Source of the DNA: Sphagnum compactum
Lineage: Eukaryota > Bryophyta > Sphagnopsida > Sphagnales
DNA: 64,000 bases
Reading direction: 5' to 3'
Assembly (NCBI GenBank): GCA_965153455.1
Contig: OZ234502.1
Span: 1,653,267-1,717,266, forward strand
Position numbers and translations under genes: made by a program. The number at the start of each line of letters is the position of its first letter. Position 1 is the stretch's first letter. This document shows, piece after piece, positions 38,545-49,203 of the stretch. The notes beneath the pieces are model-generated. The model saw only the letters and a list, made by a program, of their open reading frames with translations, did no database searches and was not told the DNA's origin.

Positions 38545-39030
38545 GAATAAAAATGTTAAGGAGCACTACCTCAAGCTCTAGAAATCATCTTTGAAGTGCA
38601 AATGAAAAGGAGTAATGAAAAAATAACAAAAAGAAAAATAAGCTTTTCAATTTACAAAACATGATTTTTTTTCTTTTTTTCTTCTCTCTCGACCCTTCAT
38701 ACTTTCAAACCTCATAACTTTCTTGTTTCTCATTCATTTCAAACAATTTAAAGTGCTATAGGAGCACCACTTGAAGTTCTACAAATCATCTTGGAACTCT
38801 AATAGCAACAAAGCAATATACAAGGAATTTTTTTGGATGTTTGGGAACCGGCTTTGTAGTGTTTGGTGATTTTTTTTTGAGGTCTTGACCCCCTCTACTT
38901 TGGGGGGCCATAATTTTCTCAATTCTAATATGTTTTTGTCGATTTTTAGTGCATCAAATGTGCCAATAAGAGGGTTTCAAGTTTTGTTTGGACACCAAAA
39001 ACAAAAGACCCTTCTGTTGGATCCGACCTA
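38545..39030. repeat. LTR-like dispersed repeat, copy B
   Basis: Second copy of the block at 10.79-11.24 kb, in the same orientation. Shared words in order include 'aagctctagaaatcatcttt', 'cataactttct', 'tctacaaatcatctt', 'ggccataattttctcaattc' and 'gtcgatttttagtg'. This copy carries an internal partial duplication ('gagcac.ac.t.aag.tct' at about 38562 and 38762). Confidence 0.5.
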
Positions 39031-39423
39031 ACCTGAACACCTAAGTGTTCAGTCGTTGGCCAATTTACCAAGATTTGTTTTTTCTTTTTGAATTTTTGTG
39101 ATGTTCCTGAAGTGGTGATCATCCATAAAAGGCTTTAACCAGATTTGGTTTCATACTAGATATGGAAAAAAAAAAAAACATAGAATACTTCTATGTTTTT
39201 GGCTACCTATTGGAACTTATCATAAAAATATGGAGATTTTCAAAAAACATCCCTTCAACATTGGCAAATTTGGGTCATGTTTTAAAATTAAAAATCCTTT
39301 GTATAGGTCAAAATTGGGGAAATTTTGGCCCCCAAAAAAAAACACTACTTCATATAACATTTTTTATATTAATTATTGCTGGTTCACACTTGCCATTAGG
39401 CGAGCAGAAAGCCCATACCATGT

Positions 39424-39446
39424 CTATTATTATTATTATTATTTTA
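39424..39446. repeat. (ATT)n microsatellite
   Basis: Simple trinucleotide run. Confidence 0.85.
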
Positions 39447-39931
39447 ATACTTATAAAATATTCTTACAAATTTGTCATCCATTTTAAGACCAAGAAGAAG
39501 TTCTAATCATGGATGATAAAACCATGATTCCTTTCTAAATACTAAACTCATCAATGAGCTAAAATTCCATCCAATCTCAACACACACTATATTGGACTAA
39601 AGAATCAAATTCGCAAAGTAAAAAAAAAATCATGGATTGAAATAAAGTGTTGTTGATGAGATTTATAAACATGGTTTTGATAATTATTATTATTTATATA
39701 AATTTTTGATATTGAAAATTTGGCAAAATTTTCCCAAAATTAATCAAAATCAATTGAATTTACACTAGGAAACTAATTCTTAAGTGTATTTGGCAAAAAT
39801 GACAAAAATTTGTCGAAAAAAAACACTAGTTACAAGTATGATGCTTCAACGAAATGTGTGGTGGTGGTGGGGCAAGAAAAGTGGTCGGGCGAATAATAAC
39901 TTGCTGTGGCATATTGTGCTAAAAATGTATA

Positions 39932-40139
39932 GGAGAAGGCTCCCATAATAAGCCTTTCTGGATTTGAGATTTTAACATGAGGCCGTTAAGCTGGGTGCTA
40001 GAATCAAAATTTTCGAAAAGGCCTACTATGGGAGCCTTTTCTTGCATAAAGTCATGAATTTTTTTAGCTAAAATCAAAATTTTCGAAAAGGCCTACTATG
40101 GGAGCCTTTTCTTGCATAAAGTCATGATTTTTTTTTTCC
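39932..40139. repeat. Foldback with a 70-bp tandem duplication of one arm
   Basis: The block 'tcaaaattttcgaaaaggcc' followed by 'tactatgggagccttttct' occurs at about 40004 and 40074, 70 bp apart and almost identical. The complement of the same block lies at 39932-39977 ('agaaggctcccataataagc'). The three copies form an inverted repeat with one arm doubled, as expected of a small inverted-repeat element followed by a local duplication. Confidence 0.7.
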
Positions 40140-41029
40140 TTTTCTTTACCTTTTCTTTCCATCAAGTCATTGCTATAAAAGTTTTCTTTTCATCATCTTG
40201 TAGCCTTAAAGGTGAAGCTTAGGAGGGGACATTTTTTTTTTCTTCATTTATTCCCACTTCCTTTTAGATTCTTGATTTTTTTTCCCTCCCTTCCTAGAGA
40301 CTATCAGGTATAATCATATTAACACATATCATTAGCAATTGTAACCATTGCTTAATTTTTTAAATTTGGATTATAAATATATATAAATATAAATAAATAA
40401 ATATATAAAATGTTATTGTGAATACATTATGTACATATCATAAAAATTTAGAATAAATCTAATGAATGAAACATATGTTGTAAGGACTTTTAATCTCTTG
40501 TAGCCATTGTTTAAAAGTTGTTTAAAAATAATTTAAAAATAATTTTAACATTAAAAACACAATTTGAATTTATTTTTTATGACATATTTTGGGATATTTT
40601 TAATTATACACCCTAACAGAATAATTTTAAAAAATTTAAAATTTTTAAATGTTTTTTTGAAAGACATTAAAAAGATTTTAAGAATATGTTTTTAAAAAGT
40701 AACGGTCTAAGGGAGCACATGTGGTTCCTAATAGCGTGGTTGGACCCTACCCTTTTTATTCTCCTTCATTTCTTTACCCTTTTTTCAGCTTTTGGATTTC
40801 TTCTTCTTGCCTTTCCATTTTTTAATTTTTGTTTTTCTCTACCACTTCATTCTTTCTCCCCTTTCTTTTTCGTACATTTCTTCTTCTTATGTTCTCCTTC
40901 TCTTATTTTTCTTTTCTTCCTTACTCTTTGTTTTAATTTTTTCTACTTTAGTTTATTTGGTTGCTAAGCTTTTAGTTCTTTGCAATAAAGAGTAACTTCC
41001 CTTCATTTTTTCCCCTTTTATTTTTTCCC
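40140..41029. other. AT-rich DNA without a gene
   Basis: Long T-rich and TTTTAAAA-type sequence. A pyrimidine-rich stretch (40740-40970) gives open frames of Phe, Leu and Ser only, which I take as compositional. Confidence 0.45.
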
Positions 41030-42730
41030 TTCATAGATCAATGTTTGAACCTAATGAACCTTATGAAAGGACTTTTGAGAAAATTTGTATTCATAGTTTT
41101 TTTTATCATATTGTTTAACTAGTTGAAACTCTACCAAAATTCCCATTTGGTCAATTCTTTGATGTTGAATTTTTTGGATTAGTCCTTCATACACCATCCA
41201 CACCATCCACACCTTATGCTAGTGTTTTAGGTAATGAGCTTCTACGGTCTGATGACGGTTCTGTAATTTACTTGTAATTGCCTGAATATCTTTCCCCTTA
41301 GTTTCCTCAAGTAGATCTAGATGTTACATTATTTGCAAATTTCTACAACCTTGAAGTTTGCTCCAATGTTGATGATTCTGAGGTTCCTACTTCAATTGAT
41401 GGTTCTTGTGATTGGTCCCCTCGTTCCCATTTTAATGTTGTTGTAGCTAATTTTAATGCACCTCCTACCTTTGATTGTCAATCTCTTATTGATGAGGTAT
41501 GCTGCAAGTCTCAATTTCTTGATGTTGATGAAAGAGAATTGGAAAATATCAACAAGGGTGGTTGTAGAACTAACAAGCATATTCAATTTTGGGCCAAGAA
41601 CACATTTGACGAATGGAGAAAATTTTGCGACTATGATTAAAAAAAGTCCATTATAAGTCTCTCTGAAAATGAAGAGACCATAAGTAGACTTGTGGATATC
41701 CTGGCTTTTTTTGTGCTTTAGGTTACAAAAAAAAAAGCTCTATGTATTTTTGTAATAAGTAAATCTTTAAATTTATCTTGTTTTCTATTTTTCCATTTTT
41801 TTTCACAATTTTCTATTATGGTCTTTTAATCAATCACTGTTTTGTACACGTTGTTGTCCCATTTTTTTGTTTTTTGTTCTTGTTACTAATTCCTTCCCCA
41901 ATCTATTATGTTGTTATGTTGTCATGTTTTTTAAGGTTTTTATTTTTGGCTTGGGGTTTTTAAAAATAGGTTTAGAGTTATTATTCCAATGTTGATGTCT
42001 TTTAATAACCTATCTAATTGAAACATTTTTTCATTGTAGTATCCAATCCATGATTAGAGGAATTGGAAGGTTGATTAAGTAGTAGTAAAATCAACGCATT
42101 GTTGAAATAGGTTCGGCACTAGCTGTCCTTTTCAATATTTTTACTAATGCATAGTTACATTGTGTGAAGATTGTGGGTGACAAAGTCGTGTTGCAGTCTT
42201 TAGGGGTTGGTTTTGGGAGGTCTATTAAAAAGTCCGATGCGTTGTTGATCGAAGAAGAGTAGAAGATGCTTTCATGATCAATATGTCAGCCAACATCACC
42301 AACAAGGCTGAACTTGAAATTTGGCTACTTTCGCATGTGAAATTTCTTTGTTTTAATATGAAAAATGTTGATTTTGAGGAATTTTCCTTCATGGAACTAC
42401 CTACATGGATGGTTCTATAATTCTGCCAAGGAGTGTCTGAAGATTGGTGCATTGACATCACTAAATGTTTTGTTAATCGCCTTTGTTTTACTGTTAACTG
42501 TCCAATTGAAAACATGCTTGCAACATTTAAAGAGTTGGCTTGCTAATAATGTCGATCTTCCTACCCCATTGTTTGTATGACCTAAACCTAAATGGTGGAG
42601 GACTGACGATGTGTGATTCACTACTTCTTTTGTTGGACACAACCAACTCTAGTTTATTGTTAATAAGTTGACAACAAATTTTCTGAAGGAAAAGGTGTTG
42701 TCAAATAAAACAGGCCAAGGTGTTGGTATC
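41030..42730 (+). pseudogene. Decayed element protein, possibly tyrosine-recombinase (Crypton) type
   Basis: Shifting frames carry protein-like text. Examples are EPNEPYERTFEKICIHSF (about 41046), then NKHIQFWAKNTFDEWRKFCD (about 41573-41632), SLSENEETISRLVDILAFFV (about 41660), IQSMIRGIGRLIK (about 42040), SLGVGFGRSIKKSDALLIEE (about 42200) and WWRTDDV with TSFVGHN (about 42593-42640). The order is: a short helical N-domain, a region with basic and acidic runs, then WxxTxxxVGHN-like text. It reminds me of Crypton-type tyrosine recombinases (DUF3504 / ZMYM-like). I cannot confirm the catalytic R, H, R and Y residues. There are many TAG and TAA stops and at least three frameshifts, so it is certainly not functional. 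Confidence 0.35.
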
Positions 42731-43250
42731 ACTTGAATGGAAATAACTATGGTTCCATGGGAATATGGTATGGAAGTGACAAATCACTAAAACCTGACTT
42801 TTTACATGGAAAGATTTTTTCCTTTTTAAAATTTCTCTTCCTTTATTTCTTTCATTTTTTGCCCAATGCTGGTTTTTCTACTCCTCCACTTTTTTTTTAT
42901 GGTTTATACTTGTTTCAATGACCTTTCTAGCTTTTGGATTTTATTACAAGTACAATTAGATTGACAAACATTTGCGAGATAGACCATTACAACCATAATC
43001 AGTGGGGAGCGCTAAAGGCCAATTGCTTCCTTCGTTATGATGAAGCCTTTATTGAGGAAAAATAAACGTTTGAAAAAAAATAAATTAAATTCATTTTCAT
43101 GTTTAAAATTTGATTTTTAGTTCTTTTTTTCATCATTTCATTCATTGTTATTTTCTGATGTTTTAAAAAAATTGTGAAGGTTTAATTGTTGATTCATTTT
43201 GCCTATGCACACACCAAAGATCATTTGCGATTTTCATGATGGTGTTCATC
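42731..43250. other. No gene seen
   Basis: AT-rich. May include the tail of the decayed element to the left. Confidence 0.4.
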
Positions 43251-44213
43251 CATATTACAAAATGTGGGTGTAGTTGGGTGAAACCACACTACGATGACCC
43301 CCTTTGGGCCACTTTTGGGTCTAGTATTATAGTACATACAGTATAATTGTTCCAAAAGCATGGTACATTTAATTTTGGGTATCAATGTTGGTTTTTGGGC
43401 CTTACAACAATTTTTTTATAAAACTAATGTTAAGTAGTATTATTTTAAAAATAATAATGAATTTCATTATCTATATTGAAGGATCCATGAATATATTTAT
43501 AATTTACATTGGTATAATAGGGCCACAATCTCTTTTTGACTGCACTAACTTTAAAGCTTCATTAGTCATTAAAATAATCAATTTTAATGAAATTAAAAAA
43601 AATGGCCCATCTAACTATGCTTGTCATCTTCTATGTGGATGTGATTTCTTGTCAAAATTTTAAATATATCGCTCATTTATCACATCTTTGTTAAGAAACT
43701 CATTTTTTGAGATGAAAATTTACAAATTAGTCACATGGTATCCAAACATGGTTCATATTAAGTGAAATGGCATGGTTCAATATACCTTCAATTTTCATAA
43801 AGATTAAAAATCATTTAAATTGTTTTTTGAGTATATTTGTGTTTTTGAATACACAAGTACATTACATTTGTTTTCACAAATATATCCAATCTCCCACTTT
43901 ATAAAATGAAATGAAATGTTTTTTATTCTAATATCTTGCCTAGGTTATACTCTAACATAAGATGAAAAAATATTGTGAATTGTTTTTGAAAGTTTGAAGT
44001 GGGATACATTCAAACATGCACATTCTTGGAAACTAATACAATGTGACAACCCAAAGGGGGTCACTATAACGTGCTTTCACCCAGCTCATTAGTCCCCATT
44101 CACTAAACCTGTGAATTCGCAACATTCCTTTAGGTCATGTGCATTATGACCAATGAATTCACTCAAAATCCAGTGAAATTACTTGGCGTATAGGGTCACC
44201 TTTTGTTGTAGTG
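43251..44213. mobile_element. CACTA-like foldback element interrupted by a second element
   Basis: The outer ends ('attacaaaatgtgggtg' on the left, 'caccttttgttgtagtg' on the right) and the right-hand 130 bases match the 154-bp element at 3117-3270. Both halves belong to one element split by the 813-bp insert described next. The left terminal bases are worn (CATA instead of CACTAC). Confidence 0.6.
43273..44085. mobile_element. Inserted element with about 40-bp terminal inverted repeats (813 bp)
   Basis: The left end reads AGTTGGGTGAAACCACACTA and continues GACCCCCTTTGGG. The right end, on the other strand, reads AGCTGGGTGAAAGCACGTTA and continues GACCCCCTTTGGG. Most of the first 40 positions agree. 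The interior is AT-rich, with a 92-codon frame (43385-43663) that shows no transposase feature. It sits inside the older CACTA-like element, which gives the order of insertion. Confidence 0.7.
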
Positions 44214-45424
44214 CATGTTCATTCAAAATTCTCTGGTGAAAATGCTTTATTGTTTTAAAAAAAAATTTGTTTCTAGTTGAACATGGTTATTCTCGCTTTC
44301 TTATTGTAAGTTTTTTTTGGCAGGTTGTTACAAATGATGATGATCACTAGATAATTTTTTTTCCTTGTCTTGGGGAACATTTGCAACAACAAGATCTAAA
44401 ACTAAAGTACAATCCATGGTAATGTAAATTAATTCATTCCACACATGCTGACTTTTGGGATCGAAAAGAAAACACTTAATTCTACCCAATGGCTAGGAAC
44501 TTTGGATTTGCACCTAACTAGATGTGTTTAAACAAATTATTGAGTTTAGGAACGAGCAGCTTGTTTTTTCCTATAATTTTCAATCAAATCACACACTTAA
44601 CTTGATGGACATTACCTAAATTGATTTATCCAATACATAATGGGAAAATGTCTAGAAAGGACCTCAAATAAAATAGTTCATTCTATCAAGTGGGTAAAAA
44701 CACAATCAAAGGAATCACCCAAGTGAGTGGACACTCCTTAAAATTACATTTTTGTATGTTTGAAATGTTACAAGTGAAGCATAATAGTTTGGATTGTTAT
44801 AATTTTTTGGGAAATATTTTTCATTAATTACAAAGTTTACATGCTCAAAGCTTAACACAAATAGAAAATGTTTTTGCATGTTCAAAGACCCAAACATCAA
44901 GAATGGATAGTCCTTGTTTTTTCTACCAAATGTGCACCATTCCTTCTGAAAATTGGAGAGGATTTTAACATTGATGATTAGAAGGGCAAAAGGACTTGAA
45001 TTGACAATTTTTTTTAATGGCCTTTTTGAGCACATTTGGTTCAAAAGTGCTTTTGACCTTGAAAATGTGTCTTTAACAAAAGTTGTTCATATTTATGTGA
45101 TAAAGGGCATGAATGCATAATATACATGATATAAAATCAATTTGTAGTCAAAATGTATTTATATTTAATGTAGTGTTAAATGGGGTACTCGAAATATAGA
45201 TTTTAAGTTACAAACCAACATAGAAATGACAAATGTCATGTGTAGTCATTGGAAAAAAACTTATTTTGGCACCCTTGGCTCCTTTGACTATACTTTCATG
45301 CAAACACATCAAAACAATGAAAATTATGTTAATATTAATTTAACCGAAAGAATAATCAAAAGATTATTCATTTGATGGGTTCAAAATGAAACCTATTAGA
45401 ATCAAAGAGTTACTTTAGAGTTCC
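44214..45424. other. No gene seen
   Basis: AT-rich. A 109-codon - strand frame (44715-45044) has no family features. Confidence 0.45.
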
Positions 45425-46023
45425 AGGTGTATGTATTCTATGGTGGCTCACTTTTTAAAAAAACAAAAGTTCACAAAAGTCCATTCTACAATGTTAAATT
45501 TTTGAAAATTTATGATACCATGGGTTCAACTGTAATAAAATTCGTGTATCAAAAGCAATAAAGTCCATATTAATAGGAGCCCACCTACATATTCCAAATA
45601 TATAAACCTTTAGAAAAAATAAATTGAAATTTGAAAAAATAAATTATGTCAAGGACTTATGAAAATTTGGTTCAATTTTAACCATTCAAAAGTCCTTAAT
45701 TAAAGTTCGATTATGATTTTTGAGGCAAGATTTTCACATAAAACTTTATTATTGGATGTTACATCATGTATTGAATCCTTACAGATAATTTGGAATGGAA
45801 TTCAATACAAACCTTTTTATTTTCTACCATTCCAGTCTATTGACCGATCCATATTTTTATATCTCAAAAGTCCATTATGAAAAGTGGGTGTACTTTTATT
45901 GAAAATAATCAAGTTGTTAATGTATAATCAATTTCAATTTCTTATAGGTGTCCAAAGAAAAGACACTTTACAAAAATGTGCATTGCGACTCCAAAAGTGA
46001 GTCACCTTAATGTGCATTCACCC
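45425..46023. mobile_element. Inverted-repeat element, family B, copy 2 (599 bp)
   Basis: Ends: AGGTGTATGTATTCTATGG then TGGCTCACTTTTT on the left; GGGTGAATGCACATTAAGG then TGACTCACTTTTGG on the other strand at the right. Internal 'aaaagtccat' and 'acactttacaaaa' phrases match the copy at 24537-25183 in the same order. Confidence 0.65.
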
Positions 46024-47716
46024 ATGCAAGTTATTCAATTAAATGTCAAGAAAACTTTAATCAAGGACCATGGATGATCATTAGCAAAAATGAATGAAAA
46101 TGGTAAAAGTATTAGACCAATTTTTAAAAACAAGGAGAAACACAAAGCTGGATTTTGTGCAAAAATTGCATTAAAAATCCTTTAATTCTAAAATATCCAT
46201 AAGGTTGATGTATGCAATCAATCCATATCAATAGTAAAGCATTATTTAATCCTTTATTTTTTCTTTATCTTGAATGAAATTAGGGAATTGAACAAGTAAC
46301 CCACAATTCTAAACGAAGGAAATTAGGAGGGCAATCCCCATTAATTATTAATTGCATGTGTGACCTTTGAAATGTTTTAGTGCCATGTTTTAATCACCCT
46401 AATACCTACTTTTAATCCATTTTCAAATTGGATTTTTTTTTTGGGAAAAACAAAATCTTGACCTTAAAATAATAAAGAATATTTTGCCACAAATTCTTTG
46501 TCTTTGGGAGAAAAATAAAAATTTGGAGAAAAAAACAATTTGGAGGAAATTTCACCATGCATATAAACTAAATTGTCTTGTTTTCAATGTTCTGAAGTAG
46601 GAGTAGGCAGGGGGCATCCCAAGGTAGGTTTAACATTTAGTGATGATAATTTTTAGAAATCTATTCAAAATTTCTTCCAAACAGCAGCAAAATGATGATA
46701 TAGATTTTTGACGGCACTGGAAAGTGACAACATTTCTTCAAAAACCAACATTTCCCTTGGTGTTTTGTGTTAAAAAACCTGGCATATATCATAAAATTGA
46801 CAAAAAGTTTGCAGAAAGTTTATCAATTTTTGATGCTAAATCTTGTTTGGGATGTTCAGTAACTATGTTACAGCCGAACACTGAAAACTAATAATGATAA
46901 TAATAATATCCTGTGGTCCAAATGCATGAGCAATGTTTGCAGGAAAAAGTGATATGGGAACTCGGTTTTATATTCAGAATTAAAGATGTCTAGACACCAG
47001 ATATTCTCACGAGCGAAGTGTTGTAGCACCGGTGGTTACCTAGATGCTGCAGGCTGTAGCGGCCGCTGGAGTCTAGTGCGAACTTTTCCAAGAGAAACAG
47101 CCCAGCGAGGTCACCCCCCATGCAACTAGCTCGCTGCGTGCTCGACCAGACTAGAACGGGCCCATCGAGACCATGCAGCTCAGTCAGTGGTGATCGTCTT
47201 CACGTGCAGAGCCAGGAAAATTGTCGTGTCAAGTAGACTCTGCTGCAGCTCCCGCCGATCAGTTAATCATAAAACTAAAAGAAAATTTATAAGAATTCAG
47301 GTTTTTCCAGAAGAGAACAATATTGTACTCTCTAATAAATGTACAAGCATTAATGGTGTAATTAACACTTGCTATCTCACAAAATATTTTAAAAATTGAT
47401 TTATTTAATAATTGAGTGTAAGCATGATAAAGTAAACAGTTCCTGATACTTGTCTGGAAAAATGAAAAGCAACCTTAAAATAAGCCCTAATAATTAAGTT
47501 GAAATTTCAACAATTCTGGCAACTATTTCTTGAGATCTATACTTACTACAATGTGGTCAATTTTGACTAGTCGTCTAAAAGACTACTTTTAGACTAGTAT
47601 GCTAGATTTTTCAAAGCTAGACCAGCTTGACGTCCTTTACTAATTCCCCTCCAAAACAGTTATTAATTGCACGGCAGGATTAGGTTGGAGGAGTAAATTT
47701 GAGCCATGCTCCAAAA
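46024..47716. other. No gene called; one GC-rich patch
   Basis: Mostly AT-rich, except about 47010-47270. That patch is distinctly GC-rich and contains GCGGCCGC near 47060. No open frame on either strand in the patch exceeds a chance length, and I see no domain. It may be an old promoter, a non-coding exon or an element piece. Confidence 0.4.
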
Positions 47717-47798
47717 CTTAGGGTCTCTTTCCACTTGGCTGTTGTGATGACAATTAAACACAGCGTGCTGTGATCACAACAGCCTAACGGAAAGGCAC
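47717..47798. mobile_element. Short hAT-like foldback, copy 1
   Basis: The left end CTTAGGGTCTCTTTCC, then 'ggctgttgtgatgaca', folds onto 'tgatcacaacagcc' and 'ggaaagg' at the right end. The left terminus matches the right terminus of copy 2 near 51741. Confidence 0.6.
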
Positions 47799-49203
47799 AA
47801 TTGACAGAGGTACTTGTTTCTTGTTGCACGGGTAAGCACTTTCCATTGCAAAGCTGCAATTGCGTTGAAAATATGTAGTTAATCAAGGTTAAAAATTATG
47901 GGAACATGTTCCTTGAGGAGAGGAAAAACAATTTGTCACTTTGTAATGAGTCACAGTTTGATTCACAGCTCTCACATTTCTTACATTTGATCAATGCTTG
48001 AGGGGTAGAGCTATGAGGTGACTTTGAGCACAGGTAACTGGAAAAAGAATGAAAGCTATGATCAAGATGACCTTAGAGCATCTGAGACTCCAACTAATAA
48101 TTTCAACCTAGTAATGCTCAAGATTAGCTTTGTTATACAACTCCCAGAACATGTTTGGAAAGTGAAATGAGCCACGAAAGCAGAGCAATATTTTATGCAG
48201 AGTCGTCAATTTGCAAGGTACAAATAAATAATTTCATTTAGACACGTGTCATGGGCCGTGTAGCAACGCTTTACATAACTTTCATTAGGGGTCCGAACAT
48301 GATAATAGCATAAAGGAACCACACAGGGTGCGAACAAATAGCTTAAAATTGTGCACATCTAATCTTTAAAAAATCCTCATGAACACCACAGGTACGCCCT
48401 TGGCTCCAATTTGTTTGGACTAATAGCTTAAAATTGTATTTTTATGGCTAAAATAATTATGCTGGATTTCTACTCACAAAACTCTTAGTTGCACCAGAGC
48501 TCCCAGCTGCCTAGGAGCTTAATAACAAGTGACTTGGAAACTTTCCCCATTCCAGGCCTGAAATGGATTCATTTGCATGGTTGAATAACAAAAGTCCAAA
48601 CTGATGAACTAATTTGCATCATGTGTACTGGATACATAAAATGATCGTAGCTGGCTGCATCTGCCAAGAATGATCAAATGATAATTCATGACTTAAAATA
48701 CTCTGCATGTTTCTGAATATAATTTTGCAGCCTTATGCATCATGACAGGGTATAGAAGCTCCAGACCGGTGCACATCATGATTCAGCTATTACTCAGCAG
48801 CTAGTGCCACTGCTGCTCCCAATTTTGAAATTGAACACTTTCTAATATTAACCAAGCCCCTAGCTAAATGTTTGGTCGAATTGGTTGCACATACACAAGA
48901 TTTGGCTTGCAACAAGGACTTCACACCCTAGTTATATGAATTCTTCTTAAGTTGAGAAGTAGTTAATTTGGCTCATGGCACCCAGTATTCAATATGATGG
49001 GTTTATCATGCTTCTAGCCATCTTGATGCTGTTTTATCAAATCATAGTAAAATGGAATTAACTAGTACTCCAGCTACTAGTGTCCAGCGATGCTCAGGAT
49101 GCATATAATTCGCCTGAAAAATTAGCATGAATTCTATGATACTCGGTCGCAGCCTGGACAAGGGTGCTCCATGAACCTTGCGTTGCTTGATCAAATCAGA
49201 AAT
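47799..49203. other. 3' flank of the WRKY gene; no other gene
   Basis: The part nearest 49204 should hold the 3' untranslated region and terminator of the - strand WRKY gene. No other coding signal, hairpin or repeat stands out. Confidence 0.45.

Noticed and set aside
40686-40995. Phe/Leu-rich membrane protein
   Set aside because: A pyrimidine-rich tract gives such frames by composition alone; two overlapping frames look the same.
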